Origin: Xenoacremonium recifei
Lineage: Eukaryota > Ascomycota > Sordariomycetes > Hypocreales > Nectriaceae
Direction: 5' to 3'
Assembly: GCA_012184525.1 (NCBI GenBank)
Contig: WOFQ01000046.1
Span: 62,001 to 126,000 of the forward strand
Length of the DNA: 64,000 bases
Shown: piece after piece, positions 21,479 to 34,179 of the stretch
Numbering within the stretch: position 1 is the first letter of the stretch
Layout: each line of letters starts with the position of its first letter
Program-made: the position numbers and the translations under genes
Notes under the pieces: model-generated
Databases searched by the model: none
Seen by the model: the letters and a program-made list of their open reading frames with translations, nothing else
Told to the model about the DNA's origin: nothing

Positions 21479-23717
21479 ATGTTCAGAAAGATGCTGGAAA
21501 TGCGATCCTCCCCAGGAATCACTCGTTCTTTAATTCAAGGTCAGAACTCCGAAGCTCGCCCAAAAGGAACCACTCGTGTCAAAATAGCGTGTAAGGCGTG
21601 CCACGCGCGTCGAGTCAGATGCGATGTTGTCCAATCGCAGCCTTGCTGGCATTGCCGCAATCGCAACACTCCGTGCAAACGAATTATTACAATCACGCCG
21701 CGGAAAGTTAGTTACTAGTTATCATCTACACCTCGGGCAGTATTTACCGATTACTAGGTATGAAAGAACGCAAGAACATCGAAGTCGGCGGCGTAAGGAG
21801 CAGAGCTCATATACTGCGGCGAGGGACATTCTTCCTGGATCCAAATTTTCCGAAAGCGGAGATGATCGATCGTGCAGTCAATTGCAGACTTCAAGCAAGG
21901 AAGATCATACTCCAAATAGCCCCATGCAGTTCTTCGCGCCAGAGGAGGCTGCCCTTGCGACGGACGGTGGAAGCCCAGAAGCTCTGTACGCCAGGATGAC
22001 AGAGCCTGAAGTGATCGAAGATATTCAAATCAGCGATGCCACAGTGCAGAAGGATCGTAGGGCGCTGTACCTCGGGGAAGCCTTCAGTCTCGCGTTTGTG
22101 GTCAAAACGATATGCGCACCAGAGGCCAATATCACAGATTCTGTTAAGGTTCATTATCCTGTGCCAACTTCTACAAGAGGTACTCAATCACTTTGCGATA
22201 ACTACGGCTCTTTGGGTCCAGATGTTCTTGTGTTCCTTCGTGCTCGGGGAGCATTGATGCTGCCTCACCAAGATGTTAGCGATGCTCTGGTCTCAGCCTT
22301 CTTCGAATGCTTTCATTCAGCGTACCCTGTATTAGATCGAGAAGAGTTTGAAACTCGGCATCGACAAGGACAGGGATCACTCCTAGCCTTACAGACTATT
22401 TATTTCCTAGGTGCCACTGTTTGTAGTGAAAATGTCCTGAAACAAGGAGGATTCATAAGCAGAGAGCAGGCAAGGAGGACTTTTTATCAACGCGCAAAAT
22501 GTCTTTACGATGCAGATTATGAAAAGGATGGGACTTTAATCACTGCAGCTCTCTTTCTGCTTGGCTTTTGGTGGGAGACGCCACAAGATCAGAAAGATAC
22601 TTGGCACTACCTCGGATGCGCCATCAGCCTTGCCCAGACCCTTGGCATGCACCGGTCTACTGAGCGGTCTCGCCTTGGACCAAAGACTCGTTCGTTATGG
22701 AAGAGAATCTGGTGGTTCATTTACATCAGGGATCGGCATGCTGCTGCTTCGCTGGGTCGCCCTTACCGTATCAAAGACGAAGACTGCGATGTTGAGGAAT
22801 TATGCGAAGCAGACTTCACGACCGACAACCAAACTACACTTACCACGATCATCAGACAAAAACCTTATCATGCGGCATATATGGTAAATATGTCCAAACT
22901 AGCAGTTTTCCTTGGGAAAATACTCAGCACTAGATTCTCCCCCTTGAATCATGGGGATGATTGCAGTATTGCTGCTTGTGGCTTTTATCTTCGTCAGTGG
23001 GAAGAGGAATTACCAGATGAAATGCAACTCAGGGCACTAGGTCGCCAGCTAGATGCTGCTTTCTGGGCAGCAAACCTGCACGCGGCCTACCACAATGCCG
23101 AAATACTTCTCTTTCGACCAACGCAGCTTTCGACATGCTCAGACATTGAGACTCAAAGGAATCAGTACGCGATACGAGCTGCGAATTCGACAACTCGAAT
23201 TGCAGAAGACCTACTCACAGTGAACTTGCTCAGAGAATCCCAAATACACTTTATCCCGGCTCTCTTTGCAGCACTGGGAATCCACGCAATCGTTATCCAG
23301 AATTCCGGTGACCTTAGCCGTCAAGTAACCGAAAACCTTGCCAGACAGTGCATGCTGGCGCTGAATGAGCTATCAAAATCCTGGCCCGTAGGAAGCTGGA
23401 TTCTCCGTTTGTTCAAAAAGTTGATGGGTCGACTCATGGTACAAAGTGCCGAATCGGAAGGTACACAATCATCCGAAAAACACAAGACAACTCGCCTACC
23501 TAATAATCCGGTACCGGAACGTCAGCCAAACACGACTGTCATTACTGAGAATTCCCTGAAACTCAATGAGAGACAAGAAGAGGCTTCAATAACAGTTCCA
23601 GACGCTATGACAAACGTTCCTCTTTTCGACCTCGATTTTATGTTCCAACCATCATTGTCAGAGATTGACATTCCCTTCACCGACTCCACGCTAGGGGAGT
23701 TTGAATGGATGAAATGA
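21479..23717 (+). CDS. Zn2Cys6 transcription factor with fungal-specific domain
   Basis: Exon 1 (21479-21706) encodes the zinc cluster ACKACHARRVRCDVVQS with QPCWHCRNRNTPCKR: six cysteines spaced C-x2-C-x6-C-x6-C-x2-C-x6-C. Exon 2 continues in another frame to a TGA at 23715-23717. The acceptor is not certain: in-frame choices are 21740 (34-bp intron, too short), 21797 and 21803. The central region contains the fungal-specific domain, with FHSAYPVLDREEF, WHYLGCAISLAQTLGMHR and WWFIYIRDRHAAASLGRP, near 700 residues in total. ATGs at 21491 and 21500 are alternative starts. Such factors act in the nucleus on CGG-containing sites. It is a candidate regulator of the surrounding catabolic genes, of the PKS cluster, or of the region A elements. 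Confidence 0.88.
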
Positions 23718-23886
23718 TATTATTATCTACCTAAAATATTTCTTGTAGATTCTAGTCTACAAGCTTGAAACATATCTTAGTTTATCACAGTTTCGTCCAG
23801 TTCTCTTAGATTCTTAGCCATAGCTATCCTCTATCCCTCAACACAATCCGGCTTGATTCTATTTCCTTCAGTGAATCTTACTCGCA

Positions 23887-25024
23887 CTAGTTCATGTCTT
23901 TTGATGAAGATCTGTACGAAACGAACCTGGCGACGTAACGTAATGCGACTGCAGCATTTTCATGAGATTGTGGGGGAAATAGGATGTACCCATGCGGACT
24001 TCCGGGAAGAAGCTTTAATACGGCGACTCCGCCAGCCAACAGCCATCTTGTACTCATGAATATCGAGTCCTCCAAAAGACAGTCTTCTGTGCCACAAGTA
24101 AGCAGAAGCGGTGGTAATTTGAGATTTTGGAGATTGGCGTAGAAAGGGGACACCTCTGGCGAGGTTATGTCGGGGCTCCCAGCCGGTAAATAAGCTTCGC
24201 GGAAGTGGGACAGGGATTCTTCGTCTAGAACTAGAGTTGGGGATTTGTGAAATGCCCGGGTACCTGGCTGCCAATGTAGCGAAAATGTCCCGTAATGCAA
24301 TATTAAGCCATCGAGAAATAACTCTGCATCTGCAGTGCTTGACGAACGCAGCAAAGTCAAAGTTGTGACGAGAGCGAGATTAGCCCCAGCACTCTCCCCT
24401 CCAAGAAATGCGAGTCGTGTCCCAAAGGTGCCATAGGCATGCTCAATGAGCCACTTTGCAACATCGAAGCAGTCGTTTGGGCCTGCAGGAAACGGATGCT
24501 CAGGGGCAAGTCGATATCCAACGGAGACGCATATCAGCTGACAAGACGTCGCAATCTCCTGAAGGTAGGTATCGGAAGACTCCTCATCGTTCAAAACCCA
24601 GCCTCCTCCGTGAAAATGTAGAAAGATTCCACGCTCATTACCTCGGGAACCGATGGGTCTCAAAACCCTGCAAGGGATATTTCTGGACTCCTCTCGAGAT
24701 GGTATAGTGATTGTTTCTGCAGATGGAAGGGGAGTAGCGCCTGGTAGAGGCGTGAGCCCGCTCTTTCGCATTTGCCGATATTTTTCTACCCCGATCTATG
24801 TCGAAGATTTCAATAAGTATCTGTCTTGGATGGACTGTCGTGGTGTCAAAGCTCACTTCATACCATCGAGAACCTTGAGCCTCAAGATTTTGTAGCTGCT
24901 TATTGAAGCTGATTGTCGATGTAGTTACGGCAGATGGATCTAGTTTTGATAGATTGAGACGAATGTCACTCTCAAAATCCGATTCTCGAGCATCGTATGT
25001 ATTTGAAAAGGATTTTCCAACCAT
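23887..25024 (-). CDS. alpha/beta hydrolase, hormone-sensitive-lipase type
   Basis: Exons 25024-24857 and 24795-23887 encode 358 residues. The intron removal joins GSRWYE to IGVEKYRQMRKSG. HGGGW is the oxyanion-hole motif, GYRLAPEHPFPAG the family strand, GGESAGANLAL the nucleophile elbow, CGTEDCLLEDS holds the acid and GSPHGY the histidine, so the triad is complete. No signal peptide is evident; the enzyme is probably an intracellular esterase or lactonase for small acyl substrates. It differs from the first alpha/beta hydrolase at the elbow (ESAG against TSAG). It is divergent from the FSH1-type hydrolase. Confidence 0.92.
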
Positions 25025-25888
25025 TTCATTTCAACAGTTGATGTGATAAGAAGAATTGAGAGGACGTGATAGGTCAATCCGAATTGTCGTGACTTTGTAT
25101 TATTGACTACTAGTACCTGAGTTGGCGATTGTTTCATGTACCTGCTGAGTTGAGAACAATTTGAAGATACCGAGAATGCAGGACTACCCAGTTTCAAAGA
25201 CCAAATTCAGCCGAATTGTTCTACTCCCTCGGTCGGAACCGAAGTTGAGTAAAGGCGGCCAACGTTAGTTCGCTGGTTAGCCTATGGTCATATGGCCGAG
25301 GTAACTTCACCAGCCACGACCCCAATGCTCATAAGGCCTAGCCTATACGAACGCTGGAAAGGCCCCAATGACATTTTTCAATATCCTTTCCAATCGAAGA
25401 CCCACATGAAAAACTAAATGGCCGGCCAGATAAGGAGTATTCCCTGACTGAGATATGCAGTGTTTCTACAACAGCTGCTGATGGTGCTAGAGAATCAAGC
25501 TATCGTACGATTAGACAGACACGCGCGTCATCTTATTATACGATAGGAAAGTACGTGATATATCTGGTGGAAAGACCATATCATCACGAATATGTATGTA
25601 ATGGGCTATATCTTCTTATCAGGGTAGGAGCACACAGACGTGAGTGTGCGGCGTAGCCAATGATCGATTTCACCGCAGTACCACCGGCAGATAGTAAACT
25701 CCGTACTGGAGTCGGTAAGTACATATGGCTTCATGATAACATCATTATCGCGGGCCTGGCCGAGCTTCCCGCAGAATTTGGGATTTCCAGGGTATGATCA
25801 AAGTTAGGAATACCTTGCTAGTCGACTCATTTGGCGCTGTTGGTTCTCTTTGTGATTCGCTCACAAAATTTGGAGTGTAACTGGAATC
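25025..25888. promoter_or_regulatory. divergent promoter between two serine hydrolases
   Basis: An 864-bp divergent spacer with no gene. It contains an imperfect palindrome ACTCC-N5-GGAGT at 25698-25712 and one isolated CCGGCAG at 25684-25690, the same heptamer that is clustered in region A. Confidence 0.45.
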
Positions 25889-26920
25889 ATGAGAATCCTA
25901 TGTCTTCACGGACGGGGATCTAACAACGAAGTACGACGCCCTCTAGCGTGAGATTAAATCGAATGGAGTGCTAACCCACTCAGATCTTTAAACTACAGAC
26001 AGGTATTCGTCTTTTCTCTCCAATACTCTAGAAGGACCGGAGTTGAGATGTAATCACAGCGTCCATCCGAGCAGACCTTGAAGACATCGATTTCGAATTC
26101 GTCCAAGGAACTGTATTGCACACCGAAGGTACATCTACTTGACCTAATCACGCGACACTGACTAAATGCAGTTCCAGGAAATTGGTCGCTGTATACAAGT
26201 TCATTCTCCGATCTTCCTTTGTATGGCTATTATAATCCGCTCTCAGCACAGTCTGTCTTGGAAGCAGAGGAATCACTTCTGAGTTTGATTGATCGTGAAG
26301 GACCCTTTGATGGAGTGGTTGGTTACTCTGCAGGAGCTGCCTTGGCGGCTCAAATAATCTGCTCTGATATTGTGAAATATCCTTTCAAGGCTCCCGAGGA
26401 GCGACCTTTTCGATTTGCCTGTTTGGTAAATGCCATAAGTCCGCTTAAAGTCTTTCGCGTCGAAGACGAAGACGTTCAACCGGGGACAATTAGCCCGGAT
26501 TCTGAGATGCAAGAGGTAGCTCAGAAGGCATTAGACGAGTTCCTTCGACCGAGTGCTACGCGTGCACGAAAATGGTTCCACAAGAGTGCTGATATGCCGG
26601 ATTCTGATGCAATTCGATCTGAGACTCTTTCTCTGGAGACTCGCTTATTAGCGGATGGAACACCATTCTTCACTGATGGTGTGCTGGGGATGACGCGATT
26701 CGATGCGAGATTTCATGGGTCTTTAATCGACATTCCAACCCTGCACATCCGATGCCCAGATGGGGAGGACGAGCATAGCAATGGCGCACATACTCTAGCA
26801 CTCTGTGAGCCAGAGTTGCGTCGGGAGATTCACCATAGCTTTGGCCACGACTTTCCTCGTGGACACCAGCTCTTGAAGAAAATCAGCCAAGCCTTAAGAG
26901 AACTTGCCGATATGGCTTGA
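25889..26920 (+). CDS. FSH1-family serine hydrolase
   Basis: Four exons (25889-25930, 25984-26002, 26060-26128, 26172-26920) encode 292 residues; exon 2 is only 19 nt. MRILCLHGRGSNNE is the family's opening strand and loop, GVVGYSAGAALAAQ the nucleophile elbow, and SFGHDFPRG carries the C-terminal histidine; IDIPTLHIRCPDGEDEHS should contain the acid. The family includes yeast Fsh1-3 and LovG, the free-standing thioesterase that releases lovastatin's nonaketide. The highly reducing PKS 9 kb away has no release domain, so a LovG-like role is conceivable though untested; a housekeeping esterase is the alternative. Confidence 0.86.
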
Positions 26921-26946
26921 CATATTTTAGCTTTCTGTTTCTCAAT

Positions 26947-29945
26947 TTAAAACACAACAATTTCTGCCACAGTGGCCCCCACGCCTTGATTGAGTCCCTG
27001 AGTTCCATTTATTATGAGCTTGAAGAATCGCACGTCCACGTATGGGCTGTCAAATGTATGACTTGTTGTATTCCCCTTCCGAAGCTTGACCTTTTTGGCA
27101 TCTTCTGGTCCTTTGTATGGAGTCGAGATGGTCACGTTGTTTTCTGAAAAGACATTGTTGACGTCTCCATCTTCTGATCTTCCTAACGAGATAGAGAAAC
27201 TTTGGGGCGGAGAATTGGCCCAGTTGAGGTAGAATCCATGAACCACACTCTGTCTCTTGATGTGAATTGTAAGTTCTGCTGGATCCCCTGGGAAAGTGGG
27301 TTGCCAGACGGTGACTACTGACCCGTCGACGGCACCGATGGGACCGTGTCCGGGGACATGAGAAGTGTTTGATGTGGCTCGGGAGCATTGTACCAAGTTT
27401 CCTTCTACTGCAGGAACTTGGAGATCGGGTCTTCTCGTAGGCACGTTGAGATAGTCGCCGACTAACATCTCAAAGTCTCGAGTTCCGTTCTGGATGTTAC
27501 CAACACGGACAATTACGGGTCCTCTTGAGCCACCACTTCTCCTGATGATGCTAGTTTGGACCGGCTGGATGTCGATATCGAAGACTGCGCCTTGCCACTT
27601 CATTCCCTTCACTTGTACCCCGCTAGGCATCTGTGGCGGTAGCATTGGGTCCAGGACTAAAGCGTCGAGTCCGGATCTAAATCCCACCAAACCGTGTGTG
27701 ATGATCTGAAGAAGTCCTCCGTGTCCAGTCAGGAAAGGGAAAGCTGGACTAATTCCTCCATTTAATCTGGGATCATCTTCTATCTGCTCACTCAGTTGGT
27801 AGAAAGGCTCTCGCAAATACGGTTCGTATGACTGCACAAAGTAAGTGTAGGCGGCGCAGCCGCTTTCTTGTAGCTGGGAAGAACTGATGGCAAATATTGA
27901 CCATGTCATGGCCGGCCCATCTGGCGAAGTGATGGGTCCATAGAACTCTAGGTCATTCCTTGCTTGTTGAGGGTTTATGCGGTAATTCAGAGGAAAGTTG
28001 AGTAGCGCGACGCTGGCCTGTTTGACTTTGATCGTACCAAGCATGTTGTCGAATTCATGAACAAGGTTCTCTTTCTCATCGTACGGAATTACAATATTGT
28101 TCGCGATAGTTGACCAGTTGCTTGGGGGCGAGAGGCCGAGCTGTGCAGCAGCACTTGGAGCCCAGTCGCCTAGCAATTGTTTAATTCCAGCATTCGTGAA
28201 GGCTCCGTTATTAACGTTCCAGACGTACTCATCCTGAGAACCATCAGCGAATCCGCTTAGAATAGCTTCTGGAGAGTTTCGGTCCATCTGCTTACCGGTT
28301 CTCCCATTCTAATTGTTTCATATTTCCCGCCTCTTGTATCATTTTTTCTAACGAATCCGGCGAACATCTGCGACACTTTCTCAATTACCGGCCAGCCAGT
28401 ATCTCTGAGCCATGACAGATCGAGTGTATGCTGGTAGTACTGCCAAGCAGAGAGTGCAATATCAGTGTTCAGGTGGTATTGGTAGTGTTGACATAAACCT
28501 GTGCCCGTGCAGTTCCCATATCTGGCACTAGTCCAGGGATACAATGCCCCCGAGTAATTATATAGCTGCGAGTTTCGTACTGCTTGATCCAGTAAAGAAC
28601 GCCGGTACTGGACAATATTGCGTGCGTACTCAGGTTTGAACAATAGGAACGCCGGAAACATCCAGGTATCGGTGTCCCAGAATATCAGACCAGCATAAGA
28701 GTCACTGGAGAGACCAGAAACTGTCAGCGAGGTGTTGAAGCCCGCTCGGGCATTTGAGAATAAATGGAAAAGAGATGAGCGGAGTAGTTTCGTGACTTGT
28801 TCATTCCCTTTCACAACCACGTCTGAGCCGTCCCAAACGCATGTCCATTCATCGTCGTGCTCTCTCAGGAGATTCTGCCACGTCATGCCCTTTGCCTGTA
28901 GCACGGCGTCGGTGGCTGTGTCTCTCGGATTCTCAAATGTTTCACTGGAGGCCACTCCGATGTACTTGATAATACGGACGGTCTTTCCAGCTTTTAAAAT
29001 GATAGACCATCGTTGGGAGATCGTTATGTTGTCTTGTCTGATGTCGCTGACAAGATCGTCAATAGGCCAGGCCCGCTCAGAAGTCCTCTCGCAGAACTCA
29101 GAAGTAACACTCGAAACGATATAGGCGGTTACGTTTTCGACTCCCACGGGGCGAACACTCGTCCACATCAAGTCGTCGTCTTCTGTTATGCCTCGAGTGT
29201 GAGGCAAGGATCTGGAAGCACCATTTCCATCAAGAATATCTGTGACCGTAACTGTAACATCATCTGAAGACTCCATGTCGAGTATAACCAGACCAAGGTT
29301 CATCCTCTTTCGGTGAGCCAAAACCGTGTAGTTCAGCCTGAAGGCCCTGGACATGTCAGCGGTTGGCCTCCATGTCACATTTGTCTGTACTATTCCGTTG
29401 CGAAGACTCTGACTCTGGGAGTAGCTCTCTATTGTGGTGGAGTTAACTCCTGGTCGATAATAATGGCCGTCGACGGACACCTCCATGCTTGTCCAATCTG
29501 GAATACCGCTGATGACTGATTCCCATCCTCGGCGGACATTATCATCAAGGATTGGTCGGGTTACCTTCGGTATTAATCCCCAGAAGCCTGTAATTGTGCC
29601 AAAGGTTGCTCGAGGTTGATCCAGAGGCCAGCCTACAATTCACGATAAGCATTGGCGTTCTTCCCCCCCGAAGGACTCCTCACCATTTTTAGCATATCCG
29701 CCGGTAGTTTCGTTTCGATCAATCCAGTATCCATGCCCCTCAGCTGGGAGACTTTGTCCGAAATAGCCATTAGCAACGTACGGCCTATTTTGGTAATTGT
29801 TTGGCTGGAAGGACGTAGTTTGGGCGATCCATTGATCGGTATCTTGAGGTGAAATACCATTGGAAGAGTGTAAAGGGACCTGTTGCGATATTGCGGGACG
29901 GCAAAGAAAAACCGCGAAAGCAGTTATCGCTATGGGTAAATGCAT
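26947..29945 (-). CDS. secreted acid trehalase-like GH65 glycosidase
   Basis: Exons 29945-29684, 29632-28296 and 28233-26947 encode about 961 residues. The start at 29945 gives a signal peptide (MHLPIAITAFAVFLCRPAIS); the longer frame begins with GTG. Conserved blocks follow the Ath1/TreA order: YVANGYFGQSLPAEGHGYWI, NGWPLDQPRATFGTITGFW, GLIFWDTDTWMFPAFLLF, HLNTDIALSAWQYY, and DEYVWNVNNGAFTN, where the second splice restores the motif holding the general acid. The C-terminal 150 residues (GHGPIGAVDG...VVHGFYLNW) resemble a discoidin-like beta domain. There are many N-x-S/T sites. Expected action is hydrolysis of external trehalose to glucose at the cell wall or vacuole. It is somewhat shorter than yeast Ath1. 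Confidence 0.92.
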
Positions 29946-30891
29946 CTTCTTAGACACAAATAGGATTGTATTTTATGAATATGCCATCACATCTGAGGCT
30001 CCGTCATGCTGTTAGGTGAACTGCCTTTCTGGCAAATAATAGCTCGTGCTTCGAATCGATAGTGCCTGACCTTCTGCGCTTGACACCTTCAGTGGGCTGC
30101 GGACGAGTGGTGCCGGGCTGAGATGTGTCAGGCTTCGACAAGGAAGCAAACCTGTATGACGGCCTTGAAGAACACTTGGGACAAGAGAAGTACGAACCAA
30201 ATTGCAAAATATACGCAGTTACTAACTACAAACTGTTGAAAACACTGAATTGTAACGACTGCGATCAGACCACGGGCAAGCATTCCGTTCCTCCCCCTCT
30301 AGTTGCATGATCCACTACTTTGCACGGCGACAGGATGTCTATGGTTGCATCTGCCGAAGACACCCCGGATTTTACCAATCCTCTCGTCCCTTGACTTCCA
30401 ATCCACTTGCGGGGAAATGTTCAGAGTAGGGGACTTCTCAATGTGCTACTTTAGGAAGGTAGCATAAAGCGAGTTCCGAGTGATGCCACACGCTCTGGGA
30501 TCTAAATCCCTCGAGCCGGCCTATCTCGGCGAATTCTCTATCGTATAGGTGCGCCTAAAGAAGAAGATGATACGAAAGGCATTCCTATGATCTCGTCACA
30601 TATGCCGGCGTTGCCGAGAATCCCAAAGGCTTGCCGCTGATCATCAGTCCTGAACGGCGCGTGCCGTTCAACAGTGTAACAATTAAGTCCGCAAAGCTGC
30701 AGGCTCTGGACCACTGTGCGAAACCTGCGATGTGGCGCATGTACTGTCCAGTTCTTCGGAAGTCTGAAATACTTATACAGAATGCCGTGCTTTGGACGAA
30801 TGGCCCACAACAGGCCACTGAAGCTTCGTCGGCAATGAAATAGCCTTCTGGAACTGTGAGGTCTCTACAGGAAATTAGCGACCCTTTGATC
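29946..30891. other. divergent intergenic region trehalase/FMO
   Basis: No gene is recognised in this 946-bp gap between the trehalase and the first gene of the PKS cluster. Overlapping short frames on both strands near 30540-30890 show no family motif. Confidence 0.5.
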
Positions 30892-32671
30892 ATGACCACT
30901 GAAGTCTTGAATGAAATGTCATCCGTCACCCTCACGGGAATTCGATCAGTTGCTGTAATTGGAGCAGGTGTTAGCGGGATCTTGGCTACCAGATACCTAC
31001 GCGACGCTGGCCTCGAAGTGATAGTGTTTGAACGAAATTCTAGGGCGGGAGGTGTCTGGTATGGATCTGAAGAACCCTCATTGATATACAGAACTGATTG
31101 AATTCATGTTTTCAGGATATATGACGACGTACCGCCACCTGAGTCACCCTATCCAGCCACTAATCCCCTGCAGACGGCTCTCCGCCTTTGCCCTTGGCAT
31201 CAGGACAAAGATCGACCTCCTGAGGTGCTGCAGATGCAAGAACATGCCGATTGGATCACTGCACATGCACCTTCTGGGCCGTGTTACGCTGGACTAACCA
31301 ACAATTTCTCTGTGCTGGCCATGGAAATCAAGGACCACCCTTGGCCATGGCATATTCCAGTAGTCACGCCTGCCAATCCTGATCATGCAAGCGAGTGGAC
31401 GACTCATGATCGTGTGTTAGATCACTTACAAGCAGCAGCTTCACGATTTGGATTGGAAGAAAAGGTTTTGTATCGAACCTTAGTTGAGAGGATTTATAAG
31501 AGCAACAACAGATGGGCCCTAAGGACCAGCACATTGACACCTTTGGACGACAACAAGCAGTCCTATATAGTGGACAATAAGGATTGGGTAAGTCTTTTCG
31601 TTTGTCAAGAATGAAAGCGGTATTACTACTCTGATATTAACTGTAAGCCAGGAATTTGATGCGGTTGTTGTTGCGTCTGGCCATTTCAACATCCCACGTA
31701 TCCCTGATATTCCTGGATTAGCCCATTGGCGTAAGCAGTACCCTGACCGCGTACAACATTCAAGGACCTACCGCCACCCAGAGGTGTACATTGGCCAAGT
31801 GTGTATATCCGGGTTCCCGATTTAAGTTTCGCTTGATTGCTGATATAATTTGTTACCTCTCACTCAGAACGTGCTGCTTGTAGGAGGCGGCACATCATCG
31901 ACCGAAATCGCACGTGAACTGGAGTCGTTCGCTAGAAATATCTACCAGTCGGGCCGCGGCAGTGCTTTCGATCTACCCCTTGATCTACTACCGCCCAATT
32001 GCAAGAGGATGGGTGAGATCGCACGCTTCAACACCCAGGACTCAATGTCAAACGGCTCCTTATCCGGTACAGACAAGAGACCAATCCCTAGCTCTATAAC
32101 ATTTTGTGATGGCACCCTCTTAGACGACATCCACTGTGTTATAGTCTGCACTGGCTACCACTACGCTTATCCGTTTCTGCAAGACTTGCATTCTCAATGC
32201 TCCGAGTCCGAGAAGTCCGAGATTCGACCCATAGTGTCTGATGGCACATGCACCCTCAATCTCCACAAGGACATGTTCTATATACCGGATCCCACACTCG
32301 CTTTTGTAGGGATCTCTCAATTTATAGCTACTTTCCCCTTCTTCGAGTTCCAAAATATGGCAATTGCCGATGTCTTCGCAGGCAAGGCCAGCTTGCCTAA
32401 TAGAGTCGAAATGGAGGCACTATATGCCGAGCGGCTGAGAAAGCGAGGTGCAACAAAATTCATGAATGCTCGCATGGACGAAGAAGTTTCATACATAGAT
32501 GAACTAATCGCCTGGCTGAACGAAGCAAACCCTGATCGCCATATCTCAGGCTTCTCATCCCAGTGGCACGCTGTAAGGGATGCAGGAAAACTCCACAAGA
32601 TCAGACTACGATTTGCACGTGAGAAGGCAGAGAAGGAGCATCAGATTTGGAATGGACAGGTTTGCAATTAA
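30892..32671 (+). CDS. FAD-dependent monooxygenase, flavin-containing monooxygenase type
   Basis: Exons 30892-31058, 31116-31587, 31652-31798 and 31868-32671 encode 529 residues; ATG at 30916 is an alternative start. The FAD-binding motif is VIGAGVSG near residue 25, followed by ERNSRAGGVW. QHSRTYRHPEVYIG corresponds to the FMO-identifying region just before NVLLVGGGTSSTEIA, the NADPH-binding motif, and VIVCTGYHYAYPFL is the ATGY-like motif. This is an NADPH- and oxygen-dependent enzyme for N- or S-oxygenation or Baeyer-Villiger insertion. It converges with the GST gene 41 bp away and probably tailors the polyketide; its place in the cluster is inferred from position only. Confidence 0.9.
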
Positions 32672-32711
32672 GAAACGCAGATCATGTCGTGATTCAATAC
32701 ATGGGAACTCC

Positions 32712-33558
32712 TCATTCCACCTTTTTCGGGATGATTCCGGGACCTGCTTGCTCTAATGCTCGAGACTTCTTATCCAGAGCCTCTTTCACAGCTGGTCGTT
32801 GTCGTAGACGGTTATGCCAAGCGGTCCAATTCGGGCAATCAGTCTCCAACGTTGTAAGCCAACTTTCCCCCTCGCAGATGTCAGGGACCATAACGTCCCA
32901 TGGAACAAAAGCCAAGTCAGCAATCGTGCACTTGTTTCCAACCAAATAGTCTTTGCCCTGCAAGGCAGCGTCGAGGACACCAATGACTCTCCGAATTTCA
33001 GTCCGATAACGTTTGATTGCAGAGGGGACATACTCTGAGTGCCGGAATGTGAACCAAGCAGCTGAAAACTCTTGTCAATATCTCAGACTTTTGAATCCTG
33101 CCAGGAAAACACGCGAACGTGCTCTACAGGACAGTCAAATCTGCGTTGAATCTACTTACCTTGACCAAAATAAGGACCTTGGCCCGACATTTGGAAATAC
33201 AACCACTGAGACACAAAAAAACACTCTGGAGCACCGGAAATCCACAAACGTTCTTCAAGGTCGTAAGTTTGCACCAGATAGAGATTGATGGCTACAGATT
33301 CCCACAGAACAACACCGGTATTGGGGTCTTCAATGCATGGCACACGACCGTTAGGATTCAAATTCGTATAAGGAGCCTCCTTGACCTCATGTGGTTCAAC
33401 GAATTTGTTCTGGTACGGAAGATTCAATTCTTCGAGAATAATTGCAGTTTTCCACGGGTTGGGGCCCAGAGCTGAGACAATCAGACCGTCTAAATACTCC
33501 AAGAAATGGGACGATCTGGATTATTCCTACCATGAGTGTAGAGGATAATTGGCTTCAT
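32712..33558 (-). CDS. glutathione S-transferase, fungal Ure2p-like class
   Basis: Three exons (33558-33531, 33471-33160, 33061-32712) encode 229 residues. The first, 28-nt exon supplies MKPIILYTH; splicing it to LGPNPWKTAIILEELNLPY restores the GST N-terminal strand. Without it the frame would have no ATG. LWESVAINLYL holds the Glu-Ser glutathione-binding pair, and CTIADLAFVPWD marks the C-terminal helical domain. It is not zeta class (no SSCSxRVRIAL), so it is unlikely to be a maleylacetoacetate isomerase for the dioxygenase. Within the cluster it may conjugate or isomerise a reactive intermediate, or protect the producer. Confidence 0.9.
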
Positions 33559-34179
33559 CGGGATTGGCCGTGGACAACTGAGAAAAGAGTTTGAAAAATA
33601 TGCGTTTCTTCTTGTTATTACAATTTGGCGTAAGATATAATTTTCTGGAAAATTAAATGCGAATTTGTCTGCTTAACATGTGAGATGTATAGAGAGGAGC
33701 GAAGGGAGATCGTAAGGTCCGGTGGCTAGGTATGTTAGACGAGGTAATGCTCCCAGTTTTATAATTCTTATACTCCAAATTTATGGCTCGGATCGCTTGA
33801 TAATTAATCCGCTTTGTTAAACCCTCAAGCTTCTTGCTAACTAATCGACAGATAGCCATTTCATTATTCCAAGGCAGGCACCTTCCTCTTTAAGACCTCA
33901 GCTTGCATATTTCTGATCATTCTACTCTCTGTGGTAGACCTCGATTATTCAAGTCTTTGAGCTATACGAGAAGCTTAGATGAACACAGCGTAGTGAGGCC
34001 GAGAGTTCGTCTACGTAACGATCGTATGAATATTGTAGAACAGTTGTGTCACTGATTTACCGAATATTGAGTTGAGTAAGGCACACTTCATCTACATGTT
34101 CTCTTTCGGGGCAGAGATAATTTTGATCATGAGAAGAGTGAAAATTATACTGCTGGTTGATAGAGGAGGCGCGTCTAAA
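33559..34179. other. intergenic region GST promoter / PKS 3' flank
   Basis: These 621 bp are AT-rich and hold no gene. They should contain the GST promoter and the PKS 3' UTR. Confidence 0.5.

Noticed and set aside
21707..21740. 34-bp intron in the first Zn2Cys6 gene
   Set aside because: It keeps frame but is shorter than any other intron here (next shortest about 43-48 bp); later acceptors at 21797 or 21803 are more plausible.
32712..33558. GST as a zeta-class maleylacetoacetate isomerase completing homogentisate breakdown
   Set aside because: The N-terminal motif is GPNPWK as in Ure2p-like GSTs, not the SSCSxRVRIAL of the zeta class, and it sits in the PKS cluster.
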